Positions 35,701 to 44,079 of a stretch of 64,000 nt of DNA are shown in pieces. This stretch comes from Acanthopleura granulata (lineage: Eukaryota; Mollusca; Polyplacophora; Chitonida; Chitonidae), in contig JABBOT010000001.1 in the NCBI GenBank assembly GCA_016165875.1, forward strand, positions 48,028,625 through 48,092,624. The letters are read 5' to 3'. The position numbers and the translations under genes are program-made. Numbering within the stretch: position 1 is the first letter of the stretch; each line of letters begins with the position of its first letter. The notes below the pieces were generated by a model. It saw only the letters and a list, made by a program, of their open reading frames with translations, was not told where the DNA came from and made no database searches.

Positions 35701-38700
35701 ATCACTTTCACCTGGACTAACCCACAACAGTCAACATCAACTTTAGCCAGGGGGACTGATTCACATCACTGTTGCCAGGCCTAACCTACAACAATCATCA
35801 CTGGTGTGGGCAAAGTTATTGGATGCCTGACACTATTTGACACATCACAATATTCTTCAGTATGGCGTAAAACACCAATCAAATAAATGGATAAATTGAC
35901 ACATCATAATTCTTCCCCTCACACTTACATTTGTGATGTTTTTTGTGTGACTGTTATTTTCCGTACCATACTGAAACATGTTTTACCTTGCACAATAATG
36001 GATTGTATATTTATGGGTGACGTAAACTGCGGTGCAAGGAGTCTAGGCTTGGATTATGACATATTGTCGGAAAGCATTCGGCCCACACTGTTTGACACAA
36101 ACACTTCAGCACAGCCACTATGGACATTTTTTTCAAGCTGTGTGCCTTAGATCATTGAAACAGCCTTGAAATGTTGTGAATAAACAGGGGCACTGTGAGT
36201 GAATGTTGCATACTGGACAGTCAGCATGTACTCAAGAGTCAACTTGCTGGCACACACCCCGTGTAAACATCGAATGTTCCTGCAGCGTTCATCGCCAGAC
36301 GGTCATCCTGAAGCCTTGCGGTTATATACAGAAAGCAAACAACAAAGCGCTTGGCATAACCAGGAAACGGCTAATTAATCCTACACATTTCTTTTTTGCC
36401 CAAAAGTAGCCCCAGAGAACAGGGTTGGTCAGGGAGTGAAAAGTGCCTGCAGTGTAGTGGGTGAACACGGAGTGGAGCATGTGGGCTGGCCACTGATTGG
36501 CTGATGTGTTACACTTCACTGTTTTCTGTCACAGAAAACCTCTGTAACCCAGTTACATCTAGAGAAATAGAATCAGGAACACTCAACTTTTTTAATCAGC
36601 TTCTTTTCATAAATATCAGGATCATTTTGCTTTCATAAAATCTTTGCAAGCCAGTGCAACTTGGATTGCCATGGAATTGAGATGTTGTGTCAGTCTTAAT
36701 AAGAAATATGGCCTTGAAATAAGTTGCCTTAGTGTCCAATTACCATATACATTGGCTACACTGCTTTATGCACCCGATTTTTTTTTATCCCATTACATAT
36801 ATCATTTATATCTGAATAGCATTTCTCAGATTTACATTTATATTTACACTGACAGCCGATGAAAGGATTAGCCATCTTCTCTTAAACAACTGACAGAAAT
36901 ACACTTAGGCCTACCTGTAGTCAGTATCATCATTACAGTGTGTGATGTTTGATGATATATTAATTATAAAATCAATTAACTGAGTGCCAAATGATCAGTG
37001 GAAGAGGTCGTGGTTGAGTGGTCAAAGATGCTTGTCTATCAATCAGTGCATGCATGAGGTGCAGGTTCAAACCCGGGCCTTGTACAGGATTTTTGTACAT
37101 TTCCCTACTCTTAATCCTTCTGTAGCTGTGTTGACGTGATGTCTTGTCTTTCATCAATATGGGGTGCATATCTATATGCCACATATGAGAAAAACCATCA
37201 GTAACTTGCCAAAGTTTAATGGTTTACCCCAGTACTTGTTTTCTTTACCTTTAAACCTGACCACCATTGCACAAGTGAATAATTCTTGTGTATGGTGTCA
37301 AAACAAACAAATAAATAAACATATCAAAATGGTCGCAGCAGAAGCTCAGAGAAGCTCAAAGACAGATAAGCTGAACAAACGATCATCATAGCTCATATTT
37401 TTTTAAGCTTGATTCTGCTTATGTGTAATTTCTTTAAATTATTTGATTTAATTCAATCAGTTATTAACTATTTTGACTTGGTTAGAGGAAAAGAGTCAAT
37501 CTCCACTGAAATCATTGAAAAGACAGCAAATAATGGATATCGTATAAAACAGCCAAGGAATACACTTTTCAAAAACAATATGGTGCTTCTGAATCAAACA
37601 GATTATTCTAAACCTTAAAGGAGATCTTTAAACTTCACCTTGAACACATGCAAAGCAGCGAAGACAAAGAGGGATACAAAGACGTGTGACCAGGTAAGCA
37701 TTAGCCAGTCAGGACACCTTTAGAAGATGTTTATACAAGCGCACGGCTTCCGGCAGGAAGTGACACACATGTACCAGGCACCCATAGCACATGCCACGGA
37801 ATTATTATCCTATCATTATAAACATTTATCAACACCTGTCATTAAATATCATACATTTATTTATTTGATTACTGGGTTTGTTGGTGGTGAAAAGGAGCAT
37901 GTACTGAGTAAACCATCAACTTGTGGAGAGTTACTGGTGAACTCTCACTCCTATGATGTACATGTATGTCATACTGGTGGACGGACCAATGTCACAGAAC
38001 TGTCACAACAGGACAATGTCACAGTACTGTCACAAGAGGACAATGTCACAGTACTGTCACAAGAGGACAATGTCACACTAATGTAACAAGAGGACAATGT
38101 CACACTACTGTAACAATAAGACAATGTCATACACTGCTGTAAAAAGAGGACAATGTCACATGACTGTAACAACAGGACAATGCCATACACTACGGTAACA
38201 ACAGGACAATGCCATACACTACTGTAACAACAGGACAATGCCATACACTACTGTAACAACAGGACAATGTCTTTGCCTTTGAGACTCAGTTGTTAGATAA
38301 ATTGCTTCCGTCATGTTTGCCCTATTAATCTATAGATGAGCGACAGGTAACTCCAAGTCTGTGCGCAGGCCAGAAAAGCCTGACAAGCACATTTTACCCC
38401 CAAGGAGTTTGCTGTAAGCTTTATTCACATGCAAGAGAGCACTATGTAATAATGGAACAACAATTCAGCAGGAATAAAGATTTTCTACCTTGTCTTCAGC
38501 TAAGTTACATTTCAACATAAAGCAATCATGGAGATTTTTGTATTTACATCAATCATACACACATGTACACGTACTTACCAGGTAGGGATCCAGTGGACAA
38601 GGACCTTTAACAACTGGGATTGAATACACAGATACTGGTACCTGCATATACAACATTTCAGGCTTCAGTACAGGATTACTATAAGACCTTAGGACTTTTA

Positions 38701-41536
38701 TTAAAAATACCGTGCACTCAAAACCTACATATATATGCAGATCTAAGTTAAATCTAATTTAATAGGGTTTATGTATGTGCCTAGGTTTTCATGTATTGTA
38801 TGTTTAATAAACTTTGGTTACAAATTTCAAAAGAATTCATTTTACAAGTCTTTCATAAAATTAATTTTTAATGCCTGCAATGATATGAAAAATAGGACAA
38901 GTTCACGGAAAATCAATACATTCCTTCTTTGAGTGTAGTGTCTCCATGTTTACAAGGAACTAGATCCAATAGGTCAAAATGCTGTCAAAGAAAAGGATGG
39001 ACAGGAAAAAACAGGACAAAGCCACTGAAAATCAATAGGGTTCTTTCTCATGAGTGCATGCAAGCGTGGTCTATATCTTATGTTCAACTGTTCTGAGACA
39101 TACAGGTAGTGTTTTACACCAGAAATCACCAGAATAACAAACGAATGGCCAGGTGGACTAACCACTGGTCATGGAACAAAGATGTTAAATAGGGCTCACC
39201 TACATGAGTGGGTAAAGTTATATGATATGTGTGTGCAGTAGATTTCGGTCAGTGGTACTGAAAATGAATTAGGCTGTTCCTTATTACAACGTAGAAGTGT
39301 GGTGTTAATATTGGTGAGCTTGAGGTTACCTGTTCAGGAGGTAAACAAACAGGGATGCCACCAGCTATGACAATATACCCCTAGGAAAATACTGGCAGAG
39401 GGCTAACAATTGCTGTGTTAATACTACTTAGGTATAAGAGGTCAAGCTCCTCAGACTGGGATTGTTTACATGTGTACCTTGTTGTTGTTGTTCATCATAT
39501 CCCGTTTCCAGTCTTCACCATCCTAAAAACAGTTAGCAATCAATTCAATAATATTAAAGATATAAACACGTAACTTGACAAAAAGGTTAGGCAACTATTT
39601 CTGATTACATTTAGTGCAGAATGAGTGTCTAAAAAAGTGTCACAAAAAGTTATTAAGATTTGGACAAACTATGGTGAAAAACTGAAGGGTTTGTGAACTT
39701 AAAAAGTTACTGAGGAAAAGAAACTTCATTTACACCTCCTGAGCAAGGCGAGATTGGTGATCAGTAAAGTGAAGTCAGCAAACGCTGCCTAACATTGTCA
39801 CATGATACAGTAAGACTCTTTTTACCTTTAGCAACAAAAGAGTTTGAACTCAAAACTCCCCTATTGATTATTTTTCCAGATTCTGAGAGTTAGACTGATT
39901 TTAGAAGGGTATTTTTGTAAGACCTCTTTGATGGATAGAATGATATCCTACTTGTATACCGTCACTTTCAGCACTTTTGGGGCCAAATTCTAGGTCATTT
40001 ATCATGTTCAAGGTACATTTACTTAATTGGTGTTTAAAATGACACATTAGAACGTTCACCTTAATATATAATAACGCTTAAGTTTTATAGGTGGCAGAAA
40101 CTGGAGTGTTCACGGTAAAGCACTAATCTTTGCCCGGTACAAGAATACCTCCTGATTTAAAAGTACAGTCAGAAGAGCCAAAGCTGTATTTAAACATGTA
40201 ATCTCATCGGTTAAGGACCTCACAGTCACTACCATGAAGCCCCTTATTAAAAGTAAGCAAAAATTTAATAAAAGAGTTCTTTGAAGCAAATGCTAATATA
40301 ATAATTATAGTTCACTTGAATAAAGAAACAAAAGGGATAAATTATTACCTATATAGCAATGTAGTGACTGGGTATATCAGGTAAGTACTAGTCTGTATTG
40401 TAGAATAAATCAACGGATATAAGAATTATTGCATACATGATCAACTATAATTTCCAAATGAAAAGTACTGAATCTGTATGAAGAAGGTAGCATATTCTTG
40501 AAACCAGCAGATGGGACCTGTGAGTTTTCTCCCTTTATATATTTTCTGTTTTATGTCGAAGTTTTGCCAAACTAAGCCTGACCCAAATACCTCAGAAATC
40601 TAATCAGAGACACTGTCAAACAAATAGTTACCCTAATTCTTAAACCTTTTCAACCACTGCTGAAAGCAATATTTCAGTATTTTCTTGGAGAACTGTAGGG
40701 TCTACAGATATAATTCTTATAGTTTTATGAAGCTTATACCTATGGTGACACAAGCAAATCATTTTTAGCTTTATTTTTACAGTAACTCTATGCATAAATT
40801 ACCCTTTAAAAATGGCTTTAATGATTGAAAAGGTCAAAGATTTATGGTACATGTAAAATAAAACTTCACTGCTTACACGCGACCAATTTCCACTTATAGC
40901 AATGCTGTACATTGCTGTATTCACACAATAGCAAACTAAATCCTGCTATCTAGTGTAGATATATGTAGAATCACCTCACATATTAGGTGGCATATGTTTG
41001 ATTTGGCTTGACAGTGGATTAATGTACATTGTTTTCAACAATACTTCAGTCAGATATCACAACAGTGTCTCCATGTAGGAGGCTGGAATGAATGTCAACA
41101 CAATTATAGTGCAGCCTCACTGGGACACCATGCTGAAGACACCAGACACAATGGTTTATTTTCCTTATGCTGGCATAACGCTAGGTTAAAGATTTTAAAG
41201 TCTCTTTGATATGGCTGGCCTCTGGGATCTAGTGCTTATACGGTGGACAATTTATCCACAATGCCAGCTCTGTCAGTCAGACATCATGCATCAAGTACCT
41301 GAGCTGCACATGAATATTTATTTGACGTTTGTTGAACACCATGCTTGAGAATTTTTCACCTAATGTATGATCGAGGTCAGCGTTATGGGTGCAGGAAACC
41401 ATACACATAAATACACTGCAAGCTTACCTTCAGCATTCGCTTAATCTGTTTCTTTAGATCGCTAAGCTCTTCCACCAAATGTTCATTACCATTTGGTAAA
41501 TGAGAATTGACTGTCAATGGAGGGTGATTTACAGAC
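20414..41536 (-). CDS. KIAA0586: TALPID3 (KIAA0586) orthologue, 22 coding exons, 5' exons not found
   Basis: Centriole distal-end protein needed for ciliogenesis and, in vertebrates, Hedgehog signalling; human mutations cause Joubert-type ciliopathy (family knowledge). Exons in transcript order are annotated separately from 41536 down to 20414; every junction is GT-AG and phase-compatible, giving 1274 codons. Recognisable blocks against human TALPID3, from memory: YLESNLDAVVTSRHGGEDVY (human LEENLEAIIRAKDGAAMY), the tract FLTHVYGKATYQ followed by KGPYLHY, ISMAIPLGSPQT, the W-VEQELMARF block, [16 protein letters not shown], the proline-rich TPxPTP region, and LTETVNESLSEGQ. Human TALPID3 is longer (roughly 1500 residues) and has an N-terminal coiled-coil half not represented here, so exons are missing upstream of 41536. 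Convergent with the hyaluronidase gene. Confidence 0.92.
21256..21378 (-). CDS. KIAA0586: TALPID3 exon U
   Basis: 123 bases, phase 1 to 1, acceptor gttgttacag|GTGGA, donor AGAATAG|GTCAGC. A Gly/Arg-rich stretch (GGGGRGLKGTAPGGRFLAS) followed by LRRDLARPVRRS. Confidence 0.85.
21626..21697 (-). CDS. KIAA0586: TALPID3 exon T
   Basis: 72 bases, phase 1 to 1, acceptor ttgaacag|ATGAG, donor TCTTCAG|GTGAGG. Encodes EAESVRKKEPAQVSAPGG then SLMSS. Confidence 0.82.
22279..22756 (-). CDS. KIAA0586: TALPID3 exon S with Asp/Arg/Gln-rich coding microsatellite
   Basis: Acceptor tttttttcag|GATGT, donor GAGTATG|GTCAGT (phase 1 out). Encodes GMLALLSKIQAGAGFYQYDL and later SFPKATLIQSLSAADQPGG. Residues encoded at about 22410-22530 form a charged repeat (RQADRQMDREAERQLDR and on) from a (CTGTCTGC)-like plus-strand tract. 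The open frame continues upstream into a SINE (22782-22885), which is intron. Confidence 0.88.
22782..22885 (-). repeat. SINE fragment in TALPID3 intron
   Basis: 'ttggtgttttacgtcttactc', 'gaatatttcac' and 'caggttgctggcagatctt' are the reverse SINE tail and body, with the middle deleted. Confidence 0.8.
23072..23160 (-). CDS. KIAA0586: TALPID3 exon R
   Basis: 89 bases, acceptor tcaccag|TTGTC, donor GAGACG|GTAAAT, phase 1 to 0. Encodes VRLKAQTGHNRLGDFSIAST followed by an acidic end. Confidence 0.82.
23161..23952. other. TALPID3 intron (R-Q)
   Basis: Contains at 23281-23330 a 'gaatgaatgattgtttgtgg' plus 'cttgacgccacatcagcaat' fragment, which resembles a widespread molluscan repeat start. Nothing else is recognised. 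Confidence 0.4.
23953..24137 (-). CDS. KIAA0586: TALPID3 exon Q
   Basis: Acceptor tgttgcag|TGACA, donor AGTGAAG|GTAATA (phase 1 out). Encodes SQSDSTSITSSLTETVNESL then SEGQ, matching human [21 protein letters not shown]. Confidence 0.92.
24635..24920 (-). CDS. KIAA0586: TALPID3 exon P, proline/acid-rich
   Basis: Acceptor gatttcag|CCACAG, donor CTTGT|GTGAGT (phase 2 out). Encodes TVTFPVEDEGPVVQAVGD, a PSPEPSP region, and ends DTQTDMQTDIQAPQPKL, where a (GACA)-type microsatellite is part of the coding sequence. Confidence 0.88.
25459..25741 (-). CDS. KIAA0586: TALPID3 exon O, proline-rich
   Basis: Donor ATAGCTG|GTGAGA (phase 1 out). Two acceptors 12 bases apart keep the frame: cttctcag at 25742 (better pyrimidine tract, chosen) and acgtcag, starting the exon at 25729. 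Encodes VIPTPEPTPRTSPVPSSP, an acidic middle and IVDMMNKIAG; human has PLPTPQPTPPCSP. Confidence 0.9.
25758..25820 (-). repeat. SINE tail fragment
   Basis: 'ttgattgatgttttaagtc', 'atactcaagaatatttcac' in reverse SINE orientation, lying just before the acceptor of exon O. Confidence 0.75.
26012..26290 (-). repeat. Near full-length SINE, reverse orientation
   Basis: It runs from the tail (tttatttatttctttgattgg) through 'gaatatttcacttatgtgac', 'ccagcattatagtggg' and 'gctggatttgaactcacagc' (box B complement near 26190-26200), to the decayed tRNA-like head ending about 26278. It lies just downstream of TALPID3 exon N on the transcript. Confidence 0.88.
26335..26573 (-). CDS. KIAA0586: TALPID3 exon N, LQLFVDAG block
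   Basis: Acceptor tgtttcag|TGATG, donor CCAAAG|GTACAG (phase 0 out). Encodes [20 protein letters not shown] then REALQEKIAGLLG, nearly collinear with human [20 protein letters not shown]. The clearest single piece of orthology evidence. Confidence 0.95.
26640..26727 (+). repeat. SINE 3' fragment
   Basis: 'gtgcggaaggtcgtggg', 'agtgaaatattctggag', 'tacagcgtaaaacacc', 'aatcaaataaataaa', with an internal deletion. Confidence 0.8.
26841..27031 (+). repeat. Tandem repeat, about 64-bp period, three copies
   Basis: Three head-to-tail copies of a unit containing 'ccaagatctcacttgtgtca', 'cagtttcatg' and 'ttactctcacattgctta', about 90 percent alike by eye. It is intronic in TALPID3, and just upstream (26741-26810) a shorter 'acaatggtcagtga' repeat occurs. 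Confidence 0.85.
27537..27879. mobile_element. Foldback MITE-like element in TALPID3 intron
   Basis: The left end (27537-27590) and right end (27825-27879) are inverted complements (gggtaaatgacttaaaattt against ggttaattacttaagatctt on the complementary strand). A second, near-perfect inner pair (27703-27731 and 27770-27799, sharing 'caggaaaaatgagcaactt') gives a tight hairpin. No ORF, so non-autonomous. Confidence 0.65.
27909..28045 (-). CDS. KIAA0586: TALPID3 exon M
   Basis: Acceptor tgtgccag|GGTTG, donor GCATCTA|GTGAGT (phase 1 out). Encodes VEQELMARFVADMY, matching human VEQEIMSRIISGLF, then an acidic tail. An excellent internal donor (CACAG|GTAAGG at 27990/27989) is in the same phase and could shorten the exon by 27 codons. 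Confidence 0.92.
28513..28718 (-). CDS. KIAA0586: TALPID3 exon L
   Basis: Acceptor ctctgtag|GAGGAG, donor GAATG|GTCAGT (phase 2 out). Starts EESEEDDS, continues GTGITLPGYQAPPTATYY and ends KEMQALEW, leading into the VEQE block across the junction. Confidence 0.92.
28936..28982 (+). repeat. Microsatellite of 'tatgtatgtatg' type
   Basis: Irregular tatg/tatgta repeats in a TALPID3 intron. Confidence 0.7.
29307..29432 (-). CDS. KIAA0586: TALPID3 exon K
   Basis: 42 codons, phase 0 to 0, acceptor ctgtgtag|CTGTT, donor GAGGAG|GTAAAA. Begins LLPSVNVTGS (human VLPSVDIDS). Confidence 0.9.
30224..30441 (-). CDS. KIAA0586: TALPID3 exon J
   Basis: Acceptor tttttgcag|GGAGA, donor AAACAG|GTTGAC, phase 1 to 0. 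Encodes ISMAIPLGSPQTEAGVTVY and ends EEEEPVEKKSFLTKQ; human has IPMAILLGQTQ at this point. Confidence 0.92.
31034..31135 (-). CDS. KIAA0586: TALPID3 exon I
   Basis: Acceptor tcttttacag|GAGTG, donor AAAACAG|GTAATT, phase 1 to 1. Encodes KIQTNVAVPLVKGQYYF in its middle. Confidence 0.88.
31517..31673 (-). CDS. KIAA0586: TALPID3 exon H, conserved block
   Basis: Acceptor gttgatcag|AAGAGG, donor ACTGCAG|GTCAGT (phase 1 out). Encodes KRLLADAEKFLTHVYGKATY then KGPYLHY; human has MLQVYGKPVYQ and KKGPYLRF at this point. Strong orthology anchor. Confidence 0.93.
31942..32001 (-). CDS. KIAA0586: TALPID3 exon G
   Basis: 60 bases, acceptor ttctgcaag|CGTAG, donor CGCTAC|GTAAGA, phase 0 to 0. Encodes RRKESSGPNWLNNGRVHFRY. 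Confidence 0.78.
32540..32731 (-). CDS. KIAA0586: TALPID3 exon F
   Basis: 64 codons, phase 0 to 0, acceptor ctacttcag|AGAGAG, donor TCTCAG|GTGAGA. A basic, polar linker (GKRTTHLGKENKTKVSQ at the end). A second AG 19 bases upstream would break the frame. Confidence 0.8.
32836..33115 (+). repeat. Composite of SINE pieces in opposite orientations
   Basis: 32836-32870 is a reverse tail piece. 32871-33058 is a forward body and tail (cacc..atgcagtcattgtgag, gctggcttcctctcc, ataatgctggcc, ending in aaataaataaataaa). 33059-33115 is a reverse piece (atactcaagaatatttcat, gccggccagcattata). It looks like insertion of one SINE into the tail of another. Confidence 0.8.
33281..33397 (+). repeat. Tandem repeat, about 41-bp period, three copies
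   Basis: Three copies of a unit containing 'cgatcaccacaaacaccgtc' and 'acatacaaaa'. An open frame across it reflects the repeat. Confidence 0.85.
33590..33860 (+). repeat. Dispersed 'gtgtggtgcaagtttggtga' element, two tandem units
   Basis: Two units, about 33600-33715 and 33740-33860, each with 'ccaatgtgaa', 'gtgtggt.taagtttggtga' and 'gaactt', separated by 'cagtgaccttgaagataaagg'. This type of 'accttgaccttt' repeat is common in mollusc genomes (from memory). Confidence 0.75.
34044..34116 (-). CDS. KIAA0586: TALPID3 exon E
   Basis: 73 bases, acceptor tgtgacag|ACAGT, donor CTAAAG|GTTAGC. Encodes QSLELTRIQRLVDDHIMQA then EAQLK, corresponding to human IRIRKTVDEWIKTISAEIQ. Confidence 0.88.
35077..35273 (-). 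CDS. KIAA0586: TALPID3 exon D, conserved coiled-coil block
   Basis: Acceptor gttttag|GTTATCC, donor GATGA|GTTAGT (phase 2 out). Encodes VIPGDSDVNQYPWLKPHPV then the tract AEKELKKAQDTRSYLESNL and DAVVTSRHGGEDVYALLDAL. It aligns with the best-conserved coiled-coil of vertebrate TALPID3 (LEENLEAIIRAKDG in human), which chicken work, as I recall it, showed to be essential. Its 5' edge is the founder of a 64-bp tandem array (35229-35797). Confidence 0.92.
35229..35797 (-). repeat. 64-bp tandem array made from the acceptor and 5' end of TALPID3 exon D
   Basis: Unit starts fall at 35271, 35335, 35399, 35463, 35527, 35591, 35655, 35719 and 35783, an exact 64-base period. On the transcript strand each unit holds the intron end, its AG and about 42 bases of exon D (35229-35270 in the founder copy). 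Every AG is kept, as tttag or tgtag before GTTA. The copies are therefore extra 3' splice sites lying upstream of the true exon. Confidence 0.92.
35845..35890 (+). repeat. SINE tail fragment
   Basis: 'aatattcttcagtatggcg' and 'taaaacaccaatcaaataaa'. Confidence 0.8.
35891..37007. other. TALPID3 intron, unassigned part
   Basis: No exon is recognised. Open frames on both strands (for example 36203-36409) have no family signature. Confidence 0.35.
37008..37320 (+). repeat. tRNA-derived SINE, second head type
   Basis: The head is different from the SINE at 17555: box A 'ggttgagtggtcaaag' (37013-37028), close to a tRNA-Ser/Leu type, and a perfect box B 'ggttcaaaccc' (37064-37074). The body ends in 'aagtgaataattcttgtgta' and 'tggtgtcaaaacaaacaaat', related to the tail of the main family. 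Length about 310 bases. Confidence 0.8.
37985..38275 (+). repeat. Tandem repeat, about 27-31 bp, about ten copies
   Basis: Units contain 'gtaacaacaggacaatg' or 'gtcacaagaggacaatg' and 'tcacactactg'. Period length drifts between copies. Both strands read open for about 90-119 codons because of the repeat; not a gene. Confidence 0.88.
38579..38641 (-). CDS. KIAA0586: TALPID3 exon C
   Basis: 63 bases, phase 0 to 0, acceptor tatgcag|GTACC, donor CTACCTG|GTAAGT. Encodes VPVSVYSIPVVKGPCPLDPYL in effect (21 residues, proline/valine-rich), which reads smoothly into the next exon. Confidence 0.8.
38895..39370 (+). repeat. Dispersed repeat copies ('gaaaatcaatagggttcttt' type)
   Basis: Three diverged units, near 38900, 39018 and 39255, share 'ctgaaaatcaatagg' and 'gtgtggt...ttggtgagctt' words with the element at 33590-33860. 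Confidence 0.6.
39478..39522 (-). CDS. KIAA0586: TALPID3 exon B
   Basis: A 45-base micro-exon between gtttttag and GTACAC, phase 0 in and out, encoding DGEDWKRDMMNNNNK. The asparagine run comes from a (GTTGTT)-type repeat on the plus strand. Confidence 0.7.
39523..41316. other. TALPID3 intron between exons B and A
   Basis: AT-rich; no exon recognised. It contains one copy of a repeat pair (40631-40850). Confidence 0.4.
40631..40850 (+). repeat. Dispersed repeat, copy 1 (partner at 54881-55095)
   Basis: About 220 bases aligned with 54881-55095 in the same orientation, including 'ctaattcttaaaccttttc', 'aatatttcagtattttcttg', 'gagaactgtagggt', 'ataattcttatagtttta' and 'ggtgacacaagca'. Roughly 80 percent alike by eye. 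No ends or ORF seen. Confidence 0.8.
41317..41400 (-). repeat. SINE fragment adjacent to TALPID3 exon A
   Basis: 'tatttatttgacgtttgttg', 'gcttgagaatttttcacc' and 'gtcagcgttatgggtgcagg' in reverse SINE orientation, ending about 30 bases from the exon A donor. Confidence 0.7.
41428..41536 (-). CDS. KIAA0586: TALPID3 exon A (first recognised)
   Basis: Acceptor taatttcag|GTCTG, donor CTGAAG|GTAAGC. One base completes a codon from an unseen exon, then 36 codons ending LVEELSDLKKQIKRMLK, a short coiled-coil-like helix. Exits in phase 0. A preceding exon must end with two bases of a codon. Confidence 0.8.
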
Positions 41537-42244
41537 CTGAAATTACACAAAAGAAATGCTTTTACAGGTACATTACATTATCCTGCATCAGACAAAATCC
41601 TCTATTTTGAATTGGACAGCAACGGTCACGTAGTAGATGTGTATATCTCTATACCCTGCAGCAGATGCTATATGCATCTGATGACTCAACAGCAGGGCAA
41701 ACACCATGACATAACAGTTACAATGTGATGCAACAATGACACCAATGACACAATGTCAGAAAAGAATGATGACACAACATTGTCAATAACGTTATGACGT
41801 CATAATTCCCAGATCACTGCTTGGTAATTCAAAGCTCCTTGACACAACATGAAATTATTGCTGGTTTTGAAGGTCTTCTGCGGGGTAAATTCGTTGCATG
41901 GTTACTGAGTGAAAGGGTGCGAACCTATATGGGGTCAATAAACTTCATTTTGGACTCAGCGGAGGCCTCGACCAATATTTTGGTAGTTTGGTATTTTTCT
42001 TTAAGTAACCATGTAACTAATATTACAACGAAACATGAAAAAGTGAATCCAGTTTGTGTCCCAAAAACCTTGTGATCTATGATAAATATTCTGTAATATA
42101 CTGCAAAATATAGACATGCAATGCATATATATACATAGATCCCAAAAATGTACCAGTATTGTATTTGAGATTTACACTTTCTGTGTAATGCACAGATTCT
42201 AGTGTTGAGAAATTGGCTGAGCCCTCTTGAGGTTTCTAAACAGC

Positions 42245-42395
42245 AACTTCTGAGTCAGGCATTTGGTCTTCTGAGTCAGACATCTGGTCTTCTGATTCAG
42301 GCATTTGGTCTTCTGAGTCAGGTATTTGGCCTACTGAGTCAGGCATTTGGTCTTCTGAGTCAGGTATTTGGTCTTCTGAGTTGGGCAGCTGGATG
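42245..42395 (+). repeat. 21-bp minisatellite, about seven copies
   Basis: Unit close to 'tcttctgagtcaggcatttg' plus one base. Since 21 is a multiple of three, the minus strand reads as an acidic heptad (PDSEDQM) repeated in frame and ends in a stop; I do not take that as proof of coding. Confidence 0.88.
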
Positions 42396-44079
42396 CCAGC
42401 AATACATGTCAACCTTCTAGACAATTCAGTTGACAGGTCTCCTGCACACATAACGGGATAAATCCCAAATAAAGATCGTAATAATGTCAAACAAAACAAC
42501 TTTCCAAATGGCATCTATAAATTTGTATAGATAGCTTATAGGTAACATGAGCAACTGCCTCAGTCATAACTGGAAAACTCAGATTTAATCTACAAGAGCT
42601 TTTTAATAAGGCTTTACAACTGCTTATTAATGGCGTTGGTATAACACTGAGAGAGTTTAAAGTGCTATAACTATGCACTTTCCAGTCCAAAACAAAATTC
42701 AACCACTTGTGTTTGGAAATTGAAAATCTGTCATTAAGTCATTGTGGGCAAGTTTCCCATTTCTCAACTAAAATAATAAACACTTGAGAATATAAGGTCA
42801 TGAAATCTTCAGTTTTTTCTCTTCAAATCAAGGTAAACCTCCTTGTGTCTCAAGACCTTTTGAGATTTTTTGCCTATGTAATCAATTATATGATCCTAAG
42901 TTTCATTTATAAAATTACTAAATAATTTAGTTAATGACATCATTAGAGGGATTGGTGTAATCTAGGGTAAAGCAGGTTGGCAGCACTTCAGAATAATGTC
43001 GGCAATAAGAATCAAATATATTCCTCTAACAGCAGAAAGGCATCACATGACTTATAGTTTCCATGTACATATAGGTTGTAAAAAAAAATATATATGGTTG
43101 CCATTATATAAAAATTAACTTCTTTTAAATCTTTGAGTTGAGGAAACCTGAGTGCCAAGCGGAAACCACCAGCCTTTGGCAAGTATTAACTGAGAAATGT
43201 GTGAATCACCAGCAGATCATGAGCAGAGTGTGTTTCCCCAAATACTCGTGAAAGTTCTACAAAAATCATGTGAGAACACATACAGGTTATTACATAAATA
43301 GCACCACAAGCATACCAGGCAGATTATTACCACCATGGCCACAATAACAGTGGAGAGAAGAAATACTAGTACTTGAGAAATATCAATGATACATTAATTT
43401 GATGAATGTTTTTAACATTTACACCTACTAGCTTATTTCACTAATACACCTATTGGAATATTTCATTACATGTCTACATGTAACTGTAAATTCTGCATTT
43501 GATGGATGAATACTCAGCTTACCCTGAGACAAATAGATGTGTTTGACATTTCACCATCCACAGTGACAAGACCAACCATCCTGAGCTGGATCTGAACCAA
43601 TGCATGATCACTACAAATGACATTATAGCCCTGGATGCAATCAGACAGATAGCAGCTTCCCTATATTACAATATTTAAATATAACTGTTGAGGATGGCAA
43701 TTCTAGGCAGGGGCTTTGCTGGTGGCGCAGAGATTTTTATTGTTAATGAATGTAATAATAACAGGAGTGGAAAAAAAGAGAAAACAGTGAAAAGAAACGA
43801 ATAGTCTGGATTTTGAAACCCACACTTCCAGGTATCATGCTGAGTGAAGAACTTGGAACTAATCAGTGATGTGGTTCTGGGGAGGAATATTCTTAAAAGA
43901 ATTTAAAATACTTAAGATTAATAACCCCACTATTGCATGACCACGTCATGGGACATAGGTTACCACATTATGAAAGTGTGCATTATCTCAAGCAATAAAT
44001 CCAGGCATGAATCATCTAAGGCTTGAGCTGTTTTTGCTGCAGCTTGGCACAAATTTATGGTTAATAATAATGTTAATAA

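Noticed and set aside
35229..35797. CRISPR array
   Set aside because: Contiguous 64-bp units without variable spacers in a eukaryotic gene. It is a tandem duplication of exon-intron border sequence.
37727..38244. ORFs of 119 (plus) and 91 (minus) codons
   Set aside because: They are driven by the roughly 27-31 bp tandem repeat.
43523..43591. Minus-strand exon-like segment with good acceptor and donor upstream of TALPID3 exon A
   Set aside because: Its open frame exits in phase 0, while exon A needs phase 2. The only compatible frame reads unlike protein, and the sequence resembles a worn SINE piece.
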